The notes below the pieces were generated by a model. The model was not told where the DNA came from, did not search any database, and was given only the letters and a program-made list of their open reading frames with translations. 64,000 bases of DNA from the NCBI GenBank assembly GCA_900541695.1, contig UQKL01000008.1, forward strand, positions 30,557-94,556, written 5' to 3'. Positions 42,629 to 52,411 of the stretch are shown piece after piece. Every line of letters starts with the position of its first letter. Within the stretch, counting starts at the first letter, position 1. The translations under genes were made by a program, and so were the position numbers. This DNA comes from an uncultured Collinsella sp. GTDB taxonomy: Bacteria; Actinomycetota; Coriobacteriia; Coriobacteriales; Coriobacteriaceae.

Positions 42629-43907
42629 CGCCGAGGCCAAGCGCGTCACCTCCATCGCCCGCGCCATCAACTGGAGCTATATGTGGCGCCGCCTGATGAG
42701 CTACGTCTGGCTCGACCTGCTGCTGGTGGTGATTGCGGCGGCGATCCTTGTCTATGGATACAACCAGACGCTGCCCGACGGCGCGTTTACCGCGGGATGG
42801 ATCCCCAGCGCCACCGTTCGCGGCATGACGCTGACGCCCGCGCGCGGCTGGGACCTGACAACACTCACCTATACCGTCGAGCTTGCGCGTACCACCAAGA
42901 CTTTCCCCCTCGCGCAGGACCTCGTCACGCTATGGCCTCTCTACCTTGTCGTTGTGGGTTGGCAGGTCATCAGCGTGCTCAACATGCTCGGCGGCGCCCG
43001 CCGCGTGCGCCGCACCATGGCGCCGCTCAACGATCTGGCCCTGCGCGTGGACGAACTCGGCCGCATGCAACTCGCCGGCGGCAAAATGGAAACACTGGAG
43101 CAGGCCATCGAGCGCGCAAGCGTCGACTCGCCGAGCGTCACCACCGGCGACGCCGACCTGGCAAGCATCGAGGTCGCACTCAACCGCCTGCTGCGCCAGA
43201 TGCAAGAGGCCAAACTGCAGCAGATGCGCTTTGTCAACGACGCGAGCCACGAGCTGCGCACGCCCATCGCGGTGATTCAGGGCTACGTGAACATGCTCGA
43301 CCGCTGGGGTAAGGACGACCCGGACGTGCTGGCGGAATCCATCGCGTCCCTTAAAGCCGAAAGCGAGCACATGCAAGAGCTTGTGGAGCAGCTGCTGTTT
43401 TTGGCACGCGGCGATGCCGGGCGCACGGTCCTGCGGCGCGCGCATACCAACTTGGCTGCACTGGTCAGCGAGGTATGCGAAGAATCGCAGATGATCGATA
43501 CCGAGCACACGTATCGGCTGGCTTCTGACGCTGCGCTTGCCAGCGACCCGCGCTGCGACGCGCCCGTCGACGTGGCGCTCGTGAAGCAGGCTCTGCGCGT
43601 GATCGTGCAAAACGCCGCCAAGTACTCGGATGTGGGAACGACCGTCACATTTGGCATAACGCCAGATGCGGGCGCGGGCACGATCGACATAAGTGTTGAG
43701 GACGAGGGCATCGGCATGAACCAGGAATCCGCAGCTCACGCGTTCGAGCGGTTCTACCGTGCCGACAACGCGCGCGATGCCGGCGCACAGGGTTCGGGTC
43801 TGGGGCTTGCGATCGCCAAGTGGATCGTCGACAGCCACGGCGGCGTCATCGGTGTGACCTCGGTCGAAGGGGTCGGCAGCCGCTTTACGATTCGCCTGCC
43901 ACGATAG
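42612..43907 (+). CDS. Sensor histidine kinase (ArlS-like)
   Basis: A 431-residue two-helix kinase: membrane helices at about residues 27-46 and 104-122 enclose a short extracytoplasmic region of about 55 residues, then a HAMP-like linker, the H-box NDASHELRTPIAVI (about 210-222), and the ATPase boxes VIVQNAAKYS, DEGIGM and GSGLGLAIAKW. ATG 42612 lies inside the regulator gene, so translation is coupled. The signal is unknown. Confidence 0.9.
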   Translation: MSAARNAEAKRVTSIARAINWSYMWRRLMSYVWLDLLLVVIAAAILVYGYNQTLPDGAFTAGWIPSATVRGMTLTPARGWDLTTLTYTVELARTTKTFPLAQDLVTLWPLYLVVVGWQVISVLNMLGGARRVRRTMAPLNDLALRVDELGRMQLAGGKMETLEQAIERASVDSPSVTTGDADLASIEVALNRLLRQMQEAKLQQMRFVNDASHELRTPIAVIQGYVNMLDRWGKDDPDVLAESIASLKAESEHMQELVEQLLFLARGDAGRTVLRRAHTNLAALVSEVCEESQMIDTEHTYRLASDAALASDPRCDAPVDVALVKQALRVIVQNAAKYSDVGTTVTFGITPDAGAGTIDISVEDEGIGMNQESAAHAFERFYRADNARDAGAQGSGLGLAIAKWIVDSHGGVIGVTSVEGVGSRFTIRLPR

Positions 43908-43926
43908 GAAGCCCCTCGGCATAAAT

Positions 43927-43960
43927 AAAGGGATAAGGCCACGCGGCCCTATCCCTTTTT
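43927..43960 (+). terminator. Rho-independent terminator of the two-component operon
   Basis: AAAGGGATA pairs with TATCCCTTT, with an inner GGCC/GGCC stem, and is followed by Ts to 43960. It lies 20 bp after the kinase stop. Confidence 0.85.
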
Positions 43961-43982
43961 GCTAGCTATGGCAGCTTGTGCG

Positions 43983-44357
43983 CTACTCGCGGCACAGGTG
44001 CACGGCGAAGCCGGCGAACTCGCGCTTAAAGTACACGAGCTTGGTGCCACCGTCGGGCAGCAGCACACGCGACTCCTCATTGACCTCGAGTCCGCGCTCG
44101 GCAAACCACTTCTCGGCCGCATCGATGTCGTTGACGGCAAAGCCGATGTGGCCCTTGGTGCCACGACCATTCTGCTTCATGACCTCGACCAGCGAATCGT
44201 TAAAGTACGAAACCGGGGTCTCGATAACGGGCAGACCCATCATCGTCGAGAACAGCTCCGCGATCTCCAAGGCGTCTGCCGGGCTGGCGGCGTTAATGCC
44301 CACATGGGCAACGCGCATACCAAAGAGCTCGACCGGATTGGCGTTCTGCTCACTCAT
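43983..44357 (-). CDS. VOC-superfamily (glyoxalase-like) protein
   Basis: A 124-residue protein with paired beta-alpha-beta-beta-beta units. HVGINAASPADALEIAELF and GHIGFAVNDIDAAEKWF mark the two halves; His 18 and His 71, with Glu/Asp in the later strands, are candidate metal ligands. It lies 11 bp after an orphan PTS IIB gene, so it may act on a sugar phosphate or a by-product. Specific activity unknown. Confidence 0.82.
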   Translation of the reverse strand: MSEQNANPVELFGMRVAHVGINAASPADALEIAELFSTMMGLPVIETPVSYFNDSLVEVMKQNGRGTKGHIGFAVNDIDAAEKWFAERGLEVNEESRVLLPDGGTKLVYFKREFAGFAVHLCRE

Positions 44358-44368
44358 GCAGTCAGCGC

Positions 44369-44656
44369 CTACTGAGCCATGACGTCAAGAACGGCCTTCT
44401 CGGCAGCGACGCGGTTCATGCCGGTCATGAAGGGCACGCCGCTCACGTACGGGCAGGTAAGGCCCTCGGGGGCAACGGTGGTGGCGATCAGCAGGTCGGC
44501 GCCCTCGTCGCAAACGTCCTTGGCCTCGGAGATGGCGCACTGCACGATCTCGTACTTGTCGGCGTAACCGTTGGCGTCGAGCATGGTGGCGACCTTCTGG
44601 GCAACGAGCGTGGAAGTAGCAGCGCCAGCGCCGCAAGCCAAAACGATCTTCTTCAT
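44369..44656 (-). CDS. PTS galactitol/ascorbate-type IIB component, orphan
   Basis: A 95-residue IIB protein with the phosphorylatable Cys in LACGAGAATST (Cys 8). The family resembles galactitol GatB. No IIA or IIC gene is adjacent or elsewhere in the window in this family, so it must work with components encoded elsewhere or act as a regulatory phosphocarrier. Upstream of it lie 162 bp with a divergent gene on the other side. Confidence 0.85.
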   Translation of the reverse strand: MKKIVLACGAGAATSTLVAQKVATMLDANGYADKYEIVQCAISEAKDVCDEGADLLIATTVAPEGLTCPYVSGVPFMTGMNRVAAEKAVLDVMAQ

Positions 44657-44750
44657 AGGTAATGTCTCCCTTCATGGTTTACTTTAGGTAAGTGTACCGC
44701 AGCGAGCGATGGCACTCGGCCTCGATGAGCTTTTATGCCAGTTTGCTTGC

Positions 44751-44764
44751 GCGCTGCGTATAAT
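44751..44764 (+). promoter_or_regulatory. Putative -10 region for the TPR-like gene
   Basis: GCGCTGCGTATAAT with TATAAT at 44759-44764. It differs at one base from the motif at 3293-3306. The -35 is not clear. Confidence 0.45.
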
Positions 44765-44819
44765 ACATCTAGTACATGTTGTCATACCGCTCGCTTTATG
44801 AGCGACTAAGGACCCCAAT

Positions 44820-45443
44820 ATGCCCGATTCCCGCACCCTCTGGACCGCCGTCGTCATTATTTGCATCGCCGTGTCGGTATTCTTTAGCGTCAAAAAACGC
44901 ACCACGTTTAAGCGCCTGCAGCAGCTTATGGCTGCGAAGCAGTGGGACGAGTTCAATCGTTTGCTCGATGGCAAACTCACCAGCATGCTGTACCCGCGCT
45001 ATAACCGCGACTACCTGCGCCTGAACTCCTATCTGCTGCGCGAGGACCACAAGCGCGCCGACGAGATGTTCGATTTGCTGCTGGGGCTCAATCTGCCTAA
45101 AATGCAGCGCGTCGACCTGGTGATCAAAGCCTTTAACTACTACGTTGGCCAGGAGGACCGCAAAAAGTCCAAGGAGCTCCTGCACGAGATCAAGGGCTTT
45201 GAGGGCGGCCAGGCCGAGGCAGTCGCGCACGAATGCCAACTGATGTACGACACGATGATCCTCAAGCGCCACAACGACATTCCCGAGCTCGAGCGCATGC
45301 TCGAGGAGGCCGGCGACGACAAGGTCAAGAGCTGCCGCCTGGAATACCTGCTAGCCCTGCAGTACAAGAACAAGGGCGACGAAGCCAAGTTCCAGGAGTT
45401 CCTGGAGAAGTCGGGCCAACACTCGATGGCCGTCAACGCGTAA
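44820..45443 (+). CDS. Membrane-anchored helical-repeat (TPR-like) protein
   Basis: A 207-residue protein with an N-terminal membrane helix (residues 7-24, TLWTAVVIICIAVSVFFSV) and a cytoplasmic all-helical region with TPR-like periodicity (KQWDEFNRLLDGKL, DHKRADEMFDLLLGL, DRKKSKELLHEI). A role as a scaffold is likely but unproven. The tRNA-Leu gene starts 32 bp after its stop. Confidence 0.8.
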   Translation: MPDSRTLWTAVVIICIAVSVFFSVKKRTTFKRLQQLMAAKQWDEFNRLLDGKLTSMLYPRYNRDYLRLNSYLLREDHKRADEMFDLLLGLNLPKMQRVDLVIKAFNYYVGQEDRKKSKELLHEIKGFEGGQAEAVAHECQLMYDTMILKRHNDIPELERMLEEAGDDKVKSCRLEYLLALQYKNKGDEAKFQEFLEKSGQHSMAVNA

Positions 45444-45474
45444 CGGACGGCTTGTGCTAGACTTCTAGTCTCAC

Positions 45475-45559
45475 GGGGGCGTGGCGGAATTGGCATACGC
45501 AGGAGACTTAAAATCTCTCGCCGCAAGGATTGTGGGTTCGAGTCCCACCGCCCCTACCA
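45475..45559 (+). tRNA. tRNA-Leu (anticodon UAA)
   Basis: An 85-base type II tRNA. The acceptor stem GGGGGCG pairs with CGCCCCT (one G-U), the anticodon loop CTTAAAA gives TAA for codon UUA, there is a variable arm, and the T arm is GTGGGTTCGAGTCCCAC. CCA is encoded at 45557-45559. A terminator hairpin follows 12 bases later. Confidence 0.95.
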
Positions 45560-45625
45560 TGTATTGCCTACGAGCCCGTGTCCCCCAGGGAATGCGGGCT
45601 CCTTTCTTTTGGACGCCGGTGGGAA
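45542..45625 (+). repeat. tRNA-Leu 3' end plus terminator, repeat copy 1
   Basis: The last 18 bases of the tRNA (GTCCCACCGCCCCTACCA), the terminator and the following GCCGGTGGGA form a unit that recurs 197 bp downstream. Confidence 0.85.
45572..45610 (+). terminator. Terminator of tRNA-Leu
   Basis: GAGCCCG (45572-45578) and CGGGCTC (45595-45601) form the stem, followed by CTTTCTTTT. Confidence 0.8.
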
Positions 45626-45738
45626 TCGAACCCGCGAGGGGGCGAGCGTCAAGCGGACGCGCAGCGTCCGCAGCGAGCCGGCGAGGGCGCCGGCAGGCGA
45701 CCGAAGCCGGTGCGGATTTGCGCAGCAAATACGCGGAC

Positions 45739-45821
45739 GTCCCACCGCCCCTACCATATGACGCTTACGAGCCCGTGTCCCCCAGGGATGCGGGCTCGTT
45801 TCTTTTAGATGCCGGTGGGAC
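45739..45821 (+). repeat. tRNA-Leu 3' end plus terminator, repeat copy 2
   Basis: Repeats the 18 tRNA bases exactly at 45739-45756, then the terminator stem (GAGCCCG 45769-45775, CGGGCTC 45791-45797) and GCCGGTGGGA. The 113 bases between copies carry a motif GGGAATCGAACCC that looks like the complement of a tRNA T arm, and several perfect short hairpins such as GCGGACGC-GCA-GCGTCCGC. Confidence 0.85.
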
Positions 45822-45827
45822 TCTAAG

Positions 45828-45891
45828 CTGCGGTGGAATAGATCCTGGTTATACCGTTTACCGGCCCATTTAGGAACTATTTCACCGTAAC
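45828..45891. repeat. Hairpin repeat (TTGCGGTGAAATAG family), copy 2
   Basis: CTGCGGTGGAATAG and CTATTTCACCGTAAC are diverged versions of the arms at 4348-4410 and can still pair over 12 positions. It lies 15 bp past the ppx stop codon. Confidence 0.65.
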
Positions 45892-45905
45892 TCAGAGGGA
45901 GACGG

Positions 45906-46907
45906 TTAAAGAGCGCTCAGACTCGGGGTCCAGGCGATGGTGGGGGTTGCACCGTCGAGAGTCTCGTTGATGGTGGCGGCCATGCCGGCGAGTAGGCTAT
46001 TCTCGCTTACGGTGAGCGTCTTGTAGCCGCCGGCACGCATGAGCTCGCGAATCACCACGGCGCCAGCCAAGATCACGCCCGCACGCTTGGGCTGCACGCC
46101 CGGCAGCGCGGCGATGCTGTCCGCGTCCAGCGCGGACATGCGCTCGATAGCGGCCGAAATCTGTTCCATCGAAAGCTCGCGCAGGTGCACAAAGCTCGAG
46201 TCGTACGGCTCCAGCTCGTGAACCAGTGCCACGAGCGTGGTAACGGTGCCGCCCACCGCGACCAAGCGCTCGGCACGCTCAAAATCGACGGGCAGGCCCT
46301 CAAAATAGGCAGCGAACTGCTCGCCGGCCCAGTTGGCAGCAGCAGCAAGCTCGCCGTCCGCAGGCGGCAGCGCCGAGAAGAACCGCTCCGTCACGCGGCG
46401 ACAACCGATGTCCAGCGAACGCGTGCCCTCCAGCGCAAAGACCCCACGCTCCGGCGCATAGACGCCCGTCGCGAGCTCCGTGGATCCGCCGCCCGAATCG
46501 GCAACAATGATGCGCTCGCCGGCAAAGTCGTGCGACACGCCAAAAAACGTCAGGCGCGCCTCGACCTCGCCCGGAATCACCTGCGGTTCGAGCCCCAGCT
46601 CACGCAGACCGTCCAGCAGCAGTGCGGCATTGGATGCATCGCGCGCGGCGCTCGTGCATGTGGTGCAAATGCACGCGGCCCCAAAGGCACGCGCCTCGTC
46701 CACAAACATGCGGCATGCAGCGAGCACGCGCTCGACCGCCGCCTCGCAAAAGCGACCCGTCGCGTCCACACCCTCGCCCAGGTCGGTAATCTCGGTATGC
46801 TTGGACGATTCCACGATCGCCCCGCCCTCGACCTGCGCCAGCACCAGTCGCGACGACACCGTTCCCAGATCGATCGCCGCCACCTTATATCGTTTGCAAT
46901 CTGCCAT
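45906..46907 (-). CDS. Exopolyphosphatase (Ppx/GppA family)
   Basis: A 333-residue actin-fold enzyme that releases phosphate from polyphosphate or from pppGpp. The phosphate-binding motifs are AAIDLGTVSSRL (residues 10-21), the second loop DSGGGSTEL, and VGGTVTTL. It lacks the C-terminal HD domain, as short Ppx proteins do. Its stop is 14 bp before the second hairpin repeat copy. It lies 20 bp downstream of the FtsB-like gene, so the two may be cotranscribed. Confidence 0.88.
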   Translation of the reverse strand: MADCKRYKVAAIDLGTVSSRLVLAQVEGGAIVESSKHTEITDLGEGVDATGRFCEAAVERVLAACRMFVDEARAFGAACICTTCTSAARDASNAALLLDGLRELGLEPQVIPGEVEARLTFFGVSHDFAGERIIVADSGGGSTELATGVYAPERGVFALEGTRSLDIGCRRVTERFFSALPPADGELAAAANWAGEQFAAYFEGLPVDFERAERLVAVGGTVTTLVALVHELEPYDSSFVHLRELSMEQISAAIERMSALDADSIAALPGVQPKRAGVILAGAVVIRELMRAGGYKTLTVSENSLLAGMAATINETLDGATPTIAWTPSLSAL

Positions 46908-46927
46908 TGCGGGCTCCCCTCCGGGCG

Positions 46928-47689
46928 CTATTTGCCGTTGGACACGACCGTCTGGCCCTCGACACCGTTAAACCCAAACAGCATGTCGAGCGCCTGGATG
47001 TACCACGGGGCGTCCTTACCGACTTCTTCGATTTCCTTGGCAACTTCGCTGGCCTTCTTGGCGTTCGACGACTTCTTGCTCGAAGACGAATCCGAATCGT
47101 CGTCCAGGCCCTGCACTTCAACCCTCTTCTCGCCGGGCATCACCAGGCCCAGATCCTCGGACGCCGCATCCTTAATGCCCTCCTCCGAGAGCAGTTTGTC
47201 GACGCTTTTTTGCAGCTCATCATTGTATTGCTGACGAATCTCGACCTGCTTGGCCAAGATATCGCTCGAACGCTTTGCCACGTACAGATCGCGCACGGGG
47301 AAATACAGGCTCACGAGCACCAGGGCAACGACAATGCCGATGAATAGCCCTCGCTGAGGACCGTGGGTAAAGTCGTAGATCGCCTTGACCACTGCGTTGT
47401 CGTTGGCGTAGTGCATGAAGTCCGAGCCCGAAAGACGGCTTGAGGGACGGCGCGGCTTGTCGGACGTCTGGGTCGAAGGGCGCGACGCATGCGCGGAACG
47501 CGATGGGCGCACCGGACTATCCGAGGAACTATTTGGCTGAACATTGGGATGCGAAGTCGCCGGCGAGCTATACCTGGAGCGATCAGCACCAGCATAACCA
47601 GACCCGCCAAGCTGCGCGGTACGCGCACGACGAGACGACGGCTCACGCGAACCGGCGGAATAGTACCTGTTGTCGTAAATCTGATCCAT
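46928..47689 (-). CDS. Septum-formation initiator (FtsB/DivIC-like) protein
   Basis: A 253-residue protein of the FtsB/DivIC plan: a disordered Ser/Arg-rich cytoplasmic N-terminus of about 110 residues, one membrane helix (GLFIGIVVALVLVSLYF, about 115-131), then a coiled coil (AKQVEIRQQYNDELQKSVDK) and an acidic, Ser-rich end. The long N-terminus is unusual compared with FtsB. ATG 47687-47689 begins MDQIYDNR. eno-divIC-ppx is a common order, which supports the call. Confidence 0.82.
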   Translation of the reverse strand: MDQIYDNRYYSAGSREPSSRRARTAQLGGSGYAGADRSRYSSPATSHPNVQPNSSSDSPVRPSRSAHASRPSTQTSDKPRRPSSRLSGSDFMHYANDNAVVKAIYDFTHGPQRGLFIGIVVALVLVSLYFPVRDLYVAKRSSDILAKQVEIRQQYNDELQKSVDKLLSEEGIKDAASEDLGLVMPGEKRVEVQGLDDDSDSSSSKKSSNAKKASEVAKEIEEVGKDAPWYIQALDMLFGFNGVEGQTVVSNGK

Positions 47690-47780
47690 GTGCGCCTTGT
47701 GCGGTTGAGGTTTGTTTGCGCTAAGTCCCTTAGTTATAGCACGAGCACCCGCACCGCCTTCGCCAGCCTTTGCTCGACAT

Positions 47781-47812
47781 AAAAAAGGCGCTGAGCCACA
47801 CGGCCCAGCGCC
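47781..47812 (-). terminator. Rho-independent terminator of eno
   Basis: On the minus strand GGCGCTG and CAGCGCC form a 7-bp stem with an inner GGCC/GGCT arm, followed by TTTTTT (47786-47781). Confidence 0.85.
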
Positions 47813-47875
47813 CAATGGCGACCATCAGAAGTGGAGCGGAGCCGAGTCAACCCCGCCCCCACGGGCACCACTTGT

Positions 47876-49537
<1,662 letters not shown>

Positions 49538-50905
49538 ATGCTTAAACGAAAAGCCTATGACAAACTACTAAAATGGAAGCATGAAAGCGCTGGTAAAACA
49601 GCACTTCTTATTGAAGGAGCCCGCCGCGTCGGCAAGAGCACGCTTGCCCGCACGTTTGGAGAAACCGAATACAAGTCCTGCCTTGTCATTGATTTCTTTC
49701 AAGCACCTGCCGAAGTTAAGCAATATTTTGAGGACTATCGCACTGACTTCGACTCGCTCTTCCTCTATCTCTCGGTTTTCTATAACGTCAAACTCTATGA
49801 ACACGAGACGCTTATCGTCTTTGACGAGGTCCAGATGTACCCGCAAGCACGCGGACTCATCAAGTATCTCGTTGCAGACGGACGTTACGACTACATCGAA
49901 ACTGGATCCCTGCTCAGCATCAAGCAGAACATTAAAGATATCGTCATCCCATCCGAGGAAGAGTCTCTGGAACTTGAGCCCCTCGACTTTGAGGAGTTTC
50001 TTTGGGGCATGGACGAAAAGGGGCTGGCCGATCTCATTCGCATGAGTTTTAACAAGATGAAGCCGCTCCCCGATGCCCTACATCGCAGAGCGCTCTCCCT
50101 TATGCGCGAATACATGCTCGTAGGCGGCATGCCTGAGCCGGTATCCATCTATGTTGAACAGCGCGCTTTTGCGCCCGTCGACGCTTCGAAGCGCCGAATC
50201 GTCCAGCTCTATCGCAACGATATCTCTCGTTTTGCAACCGGTTACGAATTCAAAGTCGTCTCCGTACTCGATGGCATCCCGGGTCAGCTCTCTAGGCACG
50301 AAAAACGATTCAAGCTTTCCTCACTTGATAAAAACGCACGCATGCGCACCTACGAAGAAGCCTTCTTTTGGCTGGCAGACGCGCGAATTGCCAATATCTG
50401 CTATGCCGCAAGCGAACCGAGCGTGGGCCTTTCACTCAGCATGGAGCAAACGGCCCTCAAGTGCTACATGGCGGACACCGGCCTGCTTGTAACGCTTGCC
50501 TTCTCTGACAACAACGATACCGATGAAGACGTTTACAGGGCCGTGCTTCGCGGCGACATCGGATTGAACGAAGGAATGCTTACCGAAAACTACGTTGCCC
50601 AATCTCTAAAGGCCAATGGATACAGACTCTTCTTTTATTCCCAAAGCGGAAAGAAGGAGGGGGAGGAGCGCATGGAAATCGACTTCCTCGTTACCCGACC
50701 CTATGTCAATGCCGCCGGAAAGCCGCGCATCAGCCCCATCGAAGTTAAGTCGCCACGCAGATACGGAACCATCTCCCTCGACCGATTCCGCGCGCGCTTT
50801 AACAAGAAGATTGGGATGGCTTACGTGTTGCACCCTAAACAACTCGAGTGGGATGCCGAAGCACAGCTGGCACATCTTCCGTTGTATATGGCTTTTTGCT
50901 TGTAG
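49538..50905 (+). CDS. AAA-family ATPase with DUF4143 C-terminal domain
   Basis: A 455-residue protein of the AAA_14/DUF4143 family, whose members are common in host-associated bacteria and have no established function. The Walker A is GARRVGKST (residues 27-35), Walker B LIVFDEVQMYP. The C-terminal domain contains EIDFLV (about 379) and PIEVKS (about 400), a D...ExK pattern of PD-(D/E)XK-type folds. GAGG precedes ATG 49538. Lower GC than neighbours and a repeat array upstream suggest an acquired, self-regulated gene. Confidence 0.88.
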   Translation: MLKRKAYDKLLKWKHESAGKTALLIEGARRVGKSTLARTFGETEYKSCLVIDFFQAPAEVKQYFEDYRTDFDSLFLYLSVFYNVKLYEHETLIVFDEVQMYPQARGLIKYLVADGRYDYIETGSLLSIKQNIKDIVIPSEEESLELEPLDFEEFLWGMDEKGLADLIRMSFNKMKPLPDALHRRALSLMREYMLVGGMPEPVSIYVEQRAFAPVDASKRRIVQLYRNDISRFATGYEFKVVSVLDGIPGQLSRHEKRFKLSSLDKNARMRTYEEAFFWLADARIANICYAASEPSVGLSLSMEQTALKCYMADTGLLVTLAFSDNNDTDEDVYRAVLRGDIGLNEGMLTENYVAQSLKANGYRLFFYSQSGKKEGEERMEIDFLVTRPYVNAAGKPRISPIEVKSPRRYGTISLDRFRARFNKKIGMAYVLHPKQLEWDAEAQLAHLPLYMAFCL

Positions 50906-50944
50906 AGACCTCTCTACGAATGGATGCCGTGAGAGACGCAGGCC

Positions 50945-51805
50945 TCACTCGCTTGCTTTTGCTTGGTCCCACAGGTCGTTGAGTTGAGCGGTTGAGCAGG
51001 CGGCGAGGTCATCGCCCGCCTCGTGCACGGCGGCCTCCATCGCAGCCCAGCGACGGCGGAACTTTGCCGTGCTGGCGCGAAGGGCGCTCTCGGCGTCGAT
51101 TCCTTCTTTGCGCGCAACGTTGACTAGGGCAAAGAGCAGGTCGCCAAACTCCATCTCGCGCTCGGGCGAGCCGGGCTCCTCGGCCTCAAACTCGGCACGC
51201 TCCTCAGCTACCTCGTCCCACACATCCTGGACCGTCTCCCACTCAAAGCCCACGGCAGCCGCCTTGCGCGACACCTTCTGCGCCTGCATCAGCGCCGGCA
51301 GATGCGTGGGCACGCCGTCGAGCAGACCCTCGGGCGCAGCTTCGCCCGCTGCCACGGCCTTGTCCTTGGCAACCTTCTCGGCAAGCTTGACCTCATCCCA
51401 AATCTTGAGCACCTCGTCGGAGCTCTCGGCGTCCGCATCGCCAAACACGTGTGGGTGGCGGCGGATGAGCTTGGCGTCGATATCGCGCGCCACGTCGGCC
51501 AGCGTAAACTCGCCGGCGTCCGCCGCAATCTGCGCATGCAGTACTACCTGCATGAGCACGTCGCCGAGCTCCTCGCGCAGATGCGTGGCATCATCGGCCT
51601 CGATGCAATCGAGCGCCTCGTAGGCTTCCTCGATCATGTTCTTGCCGATGCTCTGATGCGTCTGCTCGCGATCCCACGGGCAGCCATCGGGCTGACGCAG
51701 ACGCCAGATAGTCTGCACCAGATGCTGCAGCTCGGCCGACGCGTCGACCAGCGTGGACAGGTCGCGCGAACCCTCGGCATTTTGCTGAGCCATGTGCTGC
51801 GCCAT
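50945..51805 (-). CDS. mazG: Nucleoside triphosphate pyrophosphohydrolase MazG
   Basis: Hydrolyses (d)NTPs, including damaged ones, to monophosphates. The 286-residue protein has two MazG domains; the metal motif of the first is EEAYEALDCIEA with EELGDVLMQVVLHA, and the second holds ERAEFEAEEPG with EFGDLLFALVNVARKEG. AGGAGG precedes ATG 51805 by seven bases. It follows yfcE after two bases, so they form an operon. Confidence 0.93.
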   Translation of the reverse strand: MAQHMAQQNAEGSRDLSTLVDASAELQHLVQTIWRLRQPDGCPWDREQTHQSIGKNMIEEAYEALDCIEADDATHLREELGDVLMQVVLHAQIAADAGEFTLADVARDIDAKLIRRHPHVFGDADAESSDEVLKIWDEVKLAEKVAKDKAVAAGEAAPEGLLDGVPTHLPALMQAQKVSRKAAAVGFEWETVQDVWDEVAEERAEFEAEEPGSPEREMEFGDLLFALVNVARKEGIDAESALRASTAKFRRRWAAMEAAVHEAGDDLAACSTAQLNDLWDQAKASE

Positions 51806-51807
51806 AG

Positions 51808-52356
51808 TTATTCCTCCTCCAGGACCACGTGACGGAACACGCCGCCCTCGTAGATGCCGTAGCTATGCGTACCGTCCTTGGGAATGCTCACGCTGCCGGG
51901 ATTGAAGAGCCACAGGCCCGGGTGCGCGGCGCTCTCCTCGTTGACCTTGATGTGCGTATGGCCGTAGACGAGCGCGGAGCCCTCGGGCAGCGCGGGCGCG
52001 TGGTCGACGCTGTTGTGCATGCCGGCGCCAAAGACGTGGCCGTGCGTCAGGAACAGCTCACGGCCGGTCTCGTCAAACAGCGTGGCGTAGTCGGCCATGA
52101 CCGGGAAATCGAGCACCATCTGGTCGACCTCGGCGTCACAGTTGCCGCGCACCGCGATGATGCGGTCGGCCAGGGCATTGAGCAGCGGAATCACACGCTT
52201 GGGAGCGTAATCGCGCGGCGGGTCGTTACGCGGACCGTGATAGAGCAGGTCGCCCAGCAGGACGATGCGGTCGGGCTGCTCGGACTCGATGGCGGCGACC
52301 AGGCGCTCGGTCCAGTATGCCGAGCCGTGGATGTCGGAGGCGATGAGGTATTTCAT
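51808..52356 (-). CDS. yfcE: YfcE-type phosphodiesterase
   Basis: A 182-residue metallophosphoesterase. The motifs SDIHGSAYW, LGDLLYHGPRNDP, VRGNCDAEVD, LTHGHVFG and YGHTH match YfcE/MJ0936-type phosphodiesterases. ATG 52354-52356 gives the usual compact length. Located 55 bp downstream of the larC-like gene. Confidence 0.9.
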   Translation of the reverse strand: MKYLIASDIHGSAYWTERLVAAIESEQPDRIVLLGDLLYHGPRNDPPRDYAPKRVIPLLNALADRIIAVRGNCDAEVDQMVLDFPVMADYATLFDETGRELFLTHGHVFGAGMHNSVDHAPALPEGSALVYGHTHIKVNEESAAHPGLWLFNPGSVSIPKDGTHSYGIYEGGVFRHVVLEEE

Positions 52357-52411
52357 GGTGGTCCTTTCGGGTGGGGTTGATGGAGCTGGGCGTGGCGTGC
52401 CGCCAGCCGCG

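Noticed and set aside
45560..45905. A prophage or integrative element at tRNA-Leu
   Set aside because: No integrase, excisionase or cargo gene lies there; only a possible scar remains.
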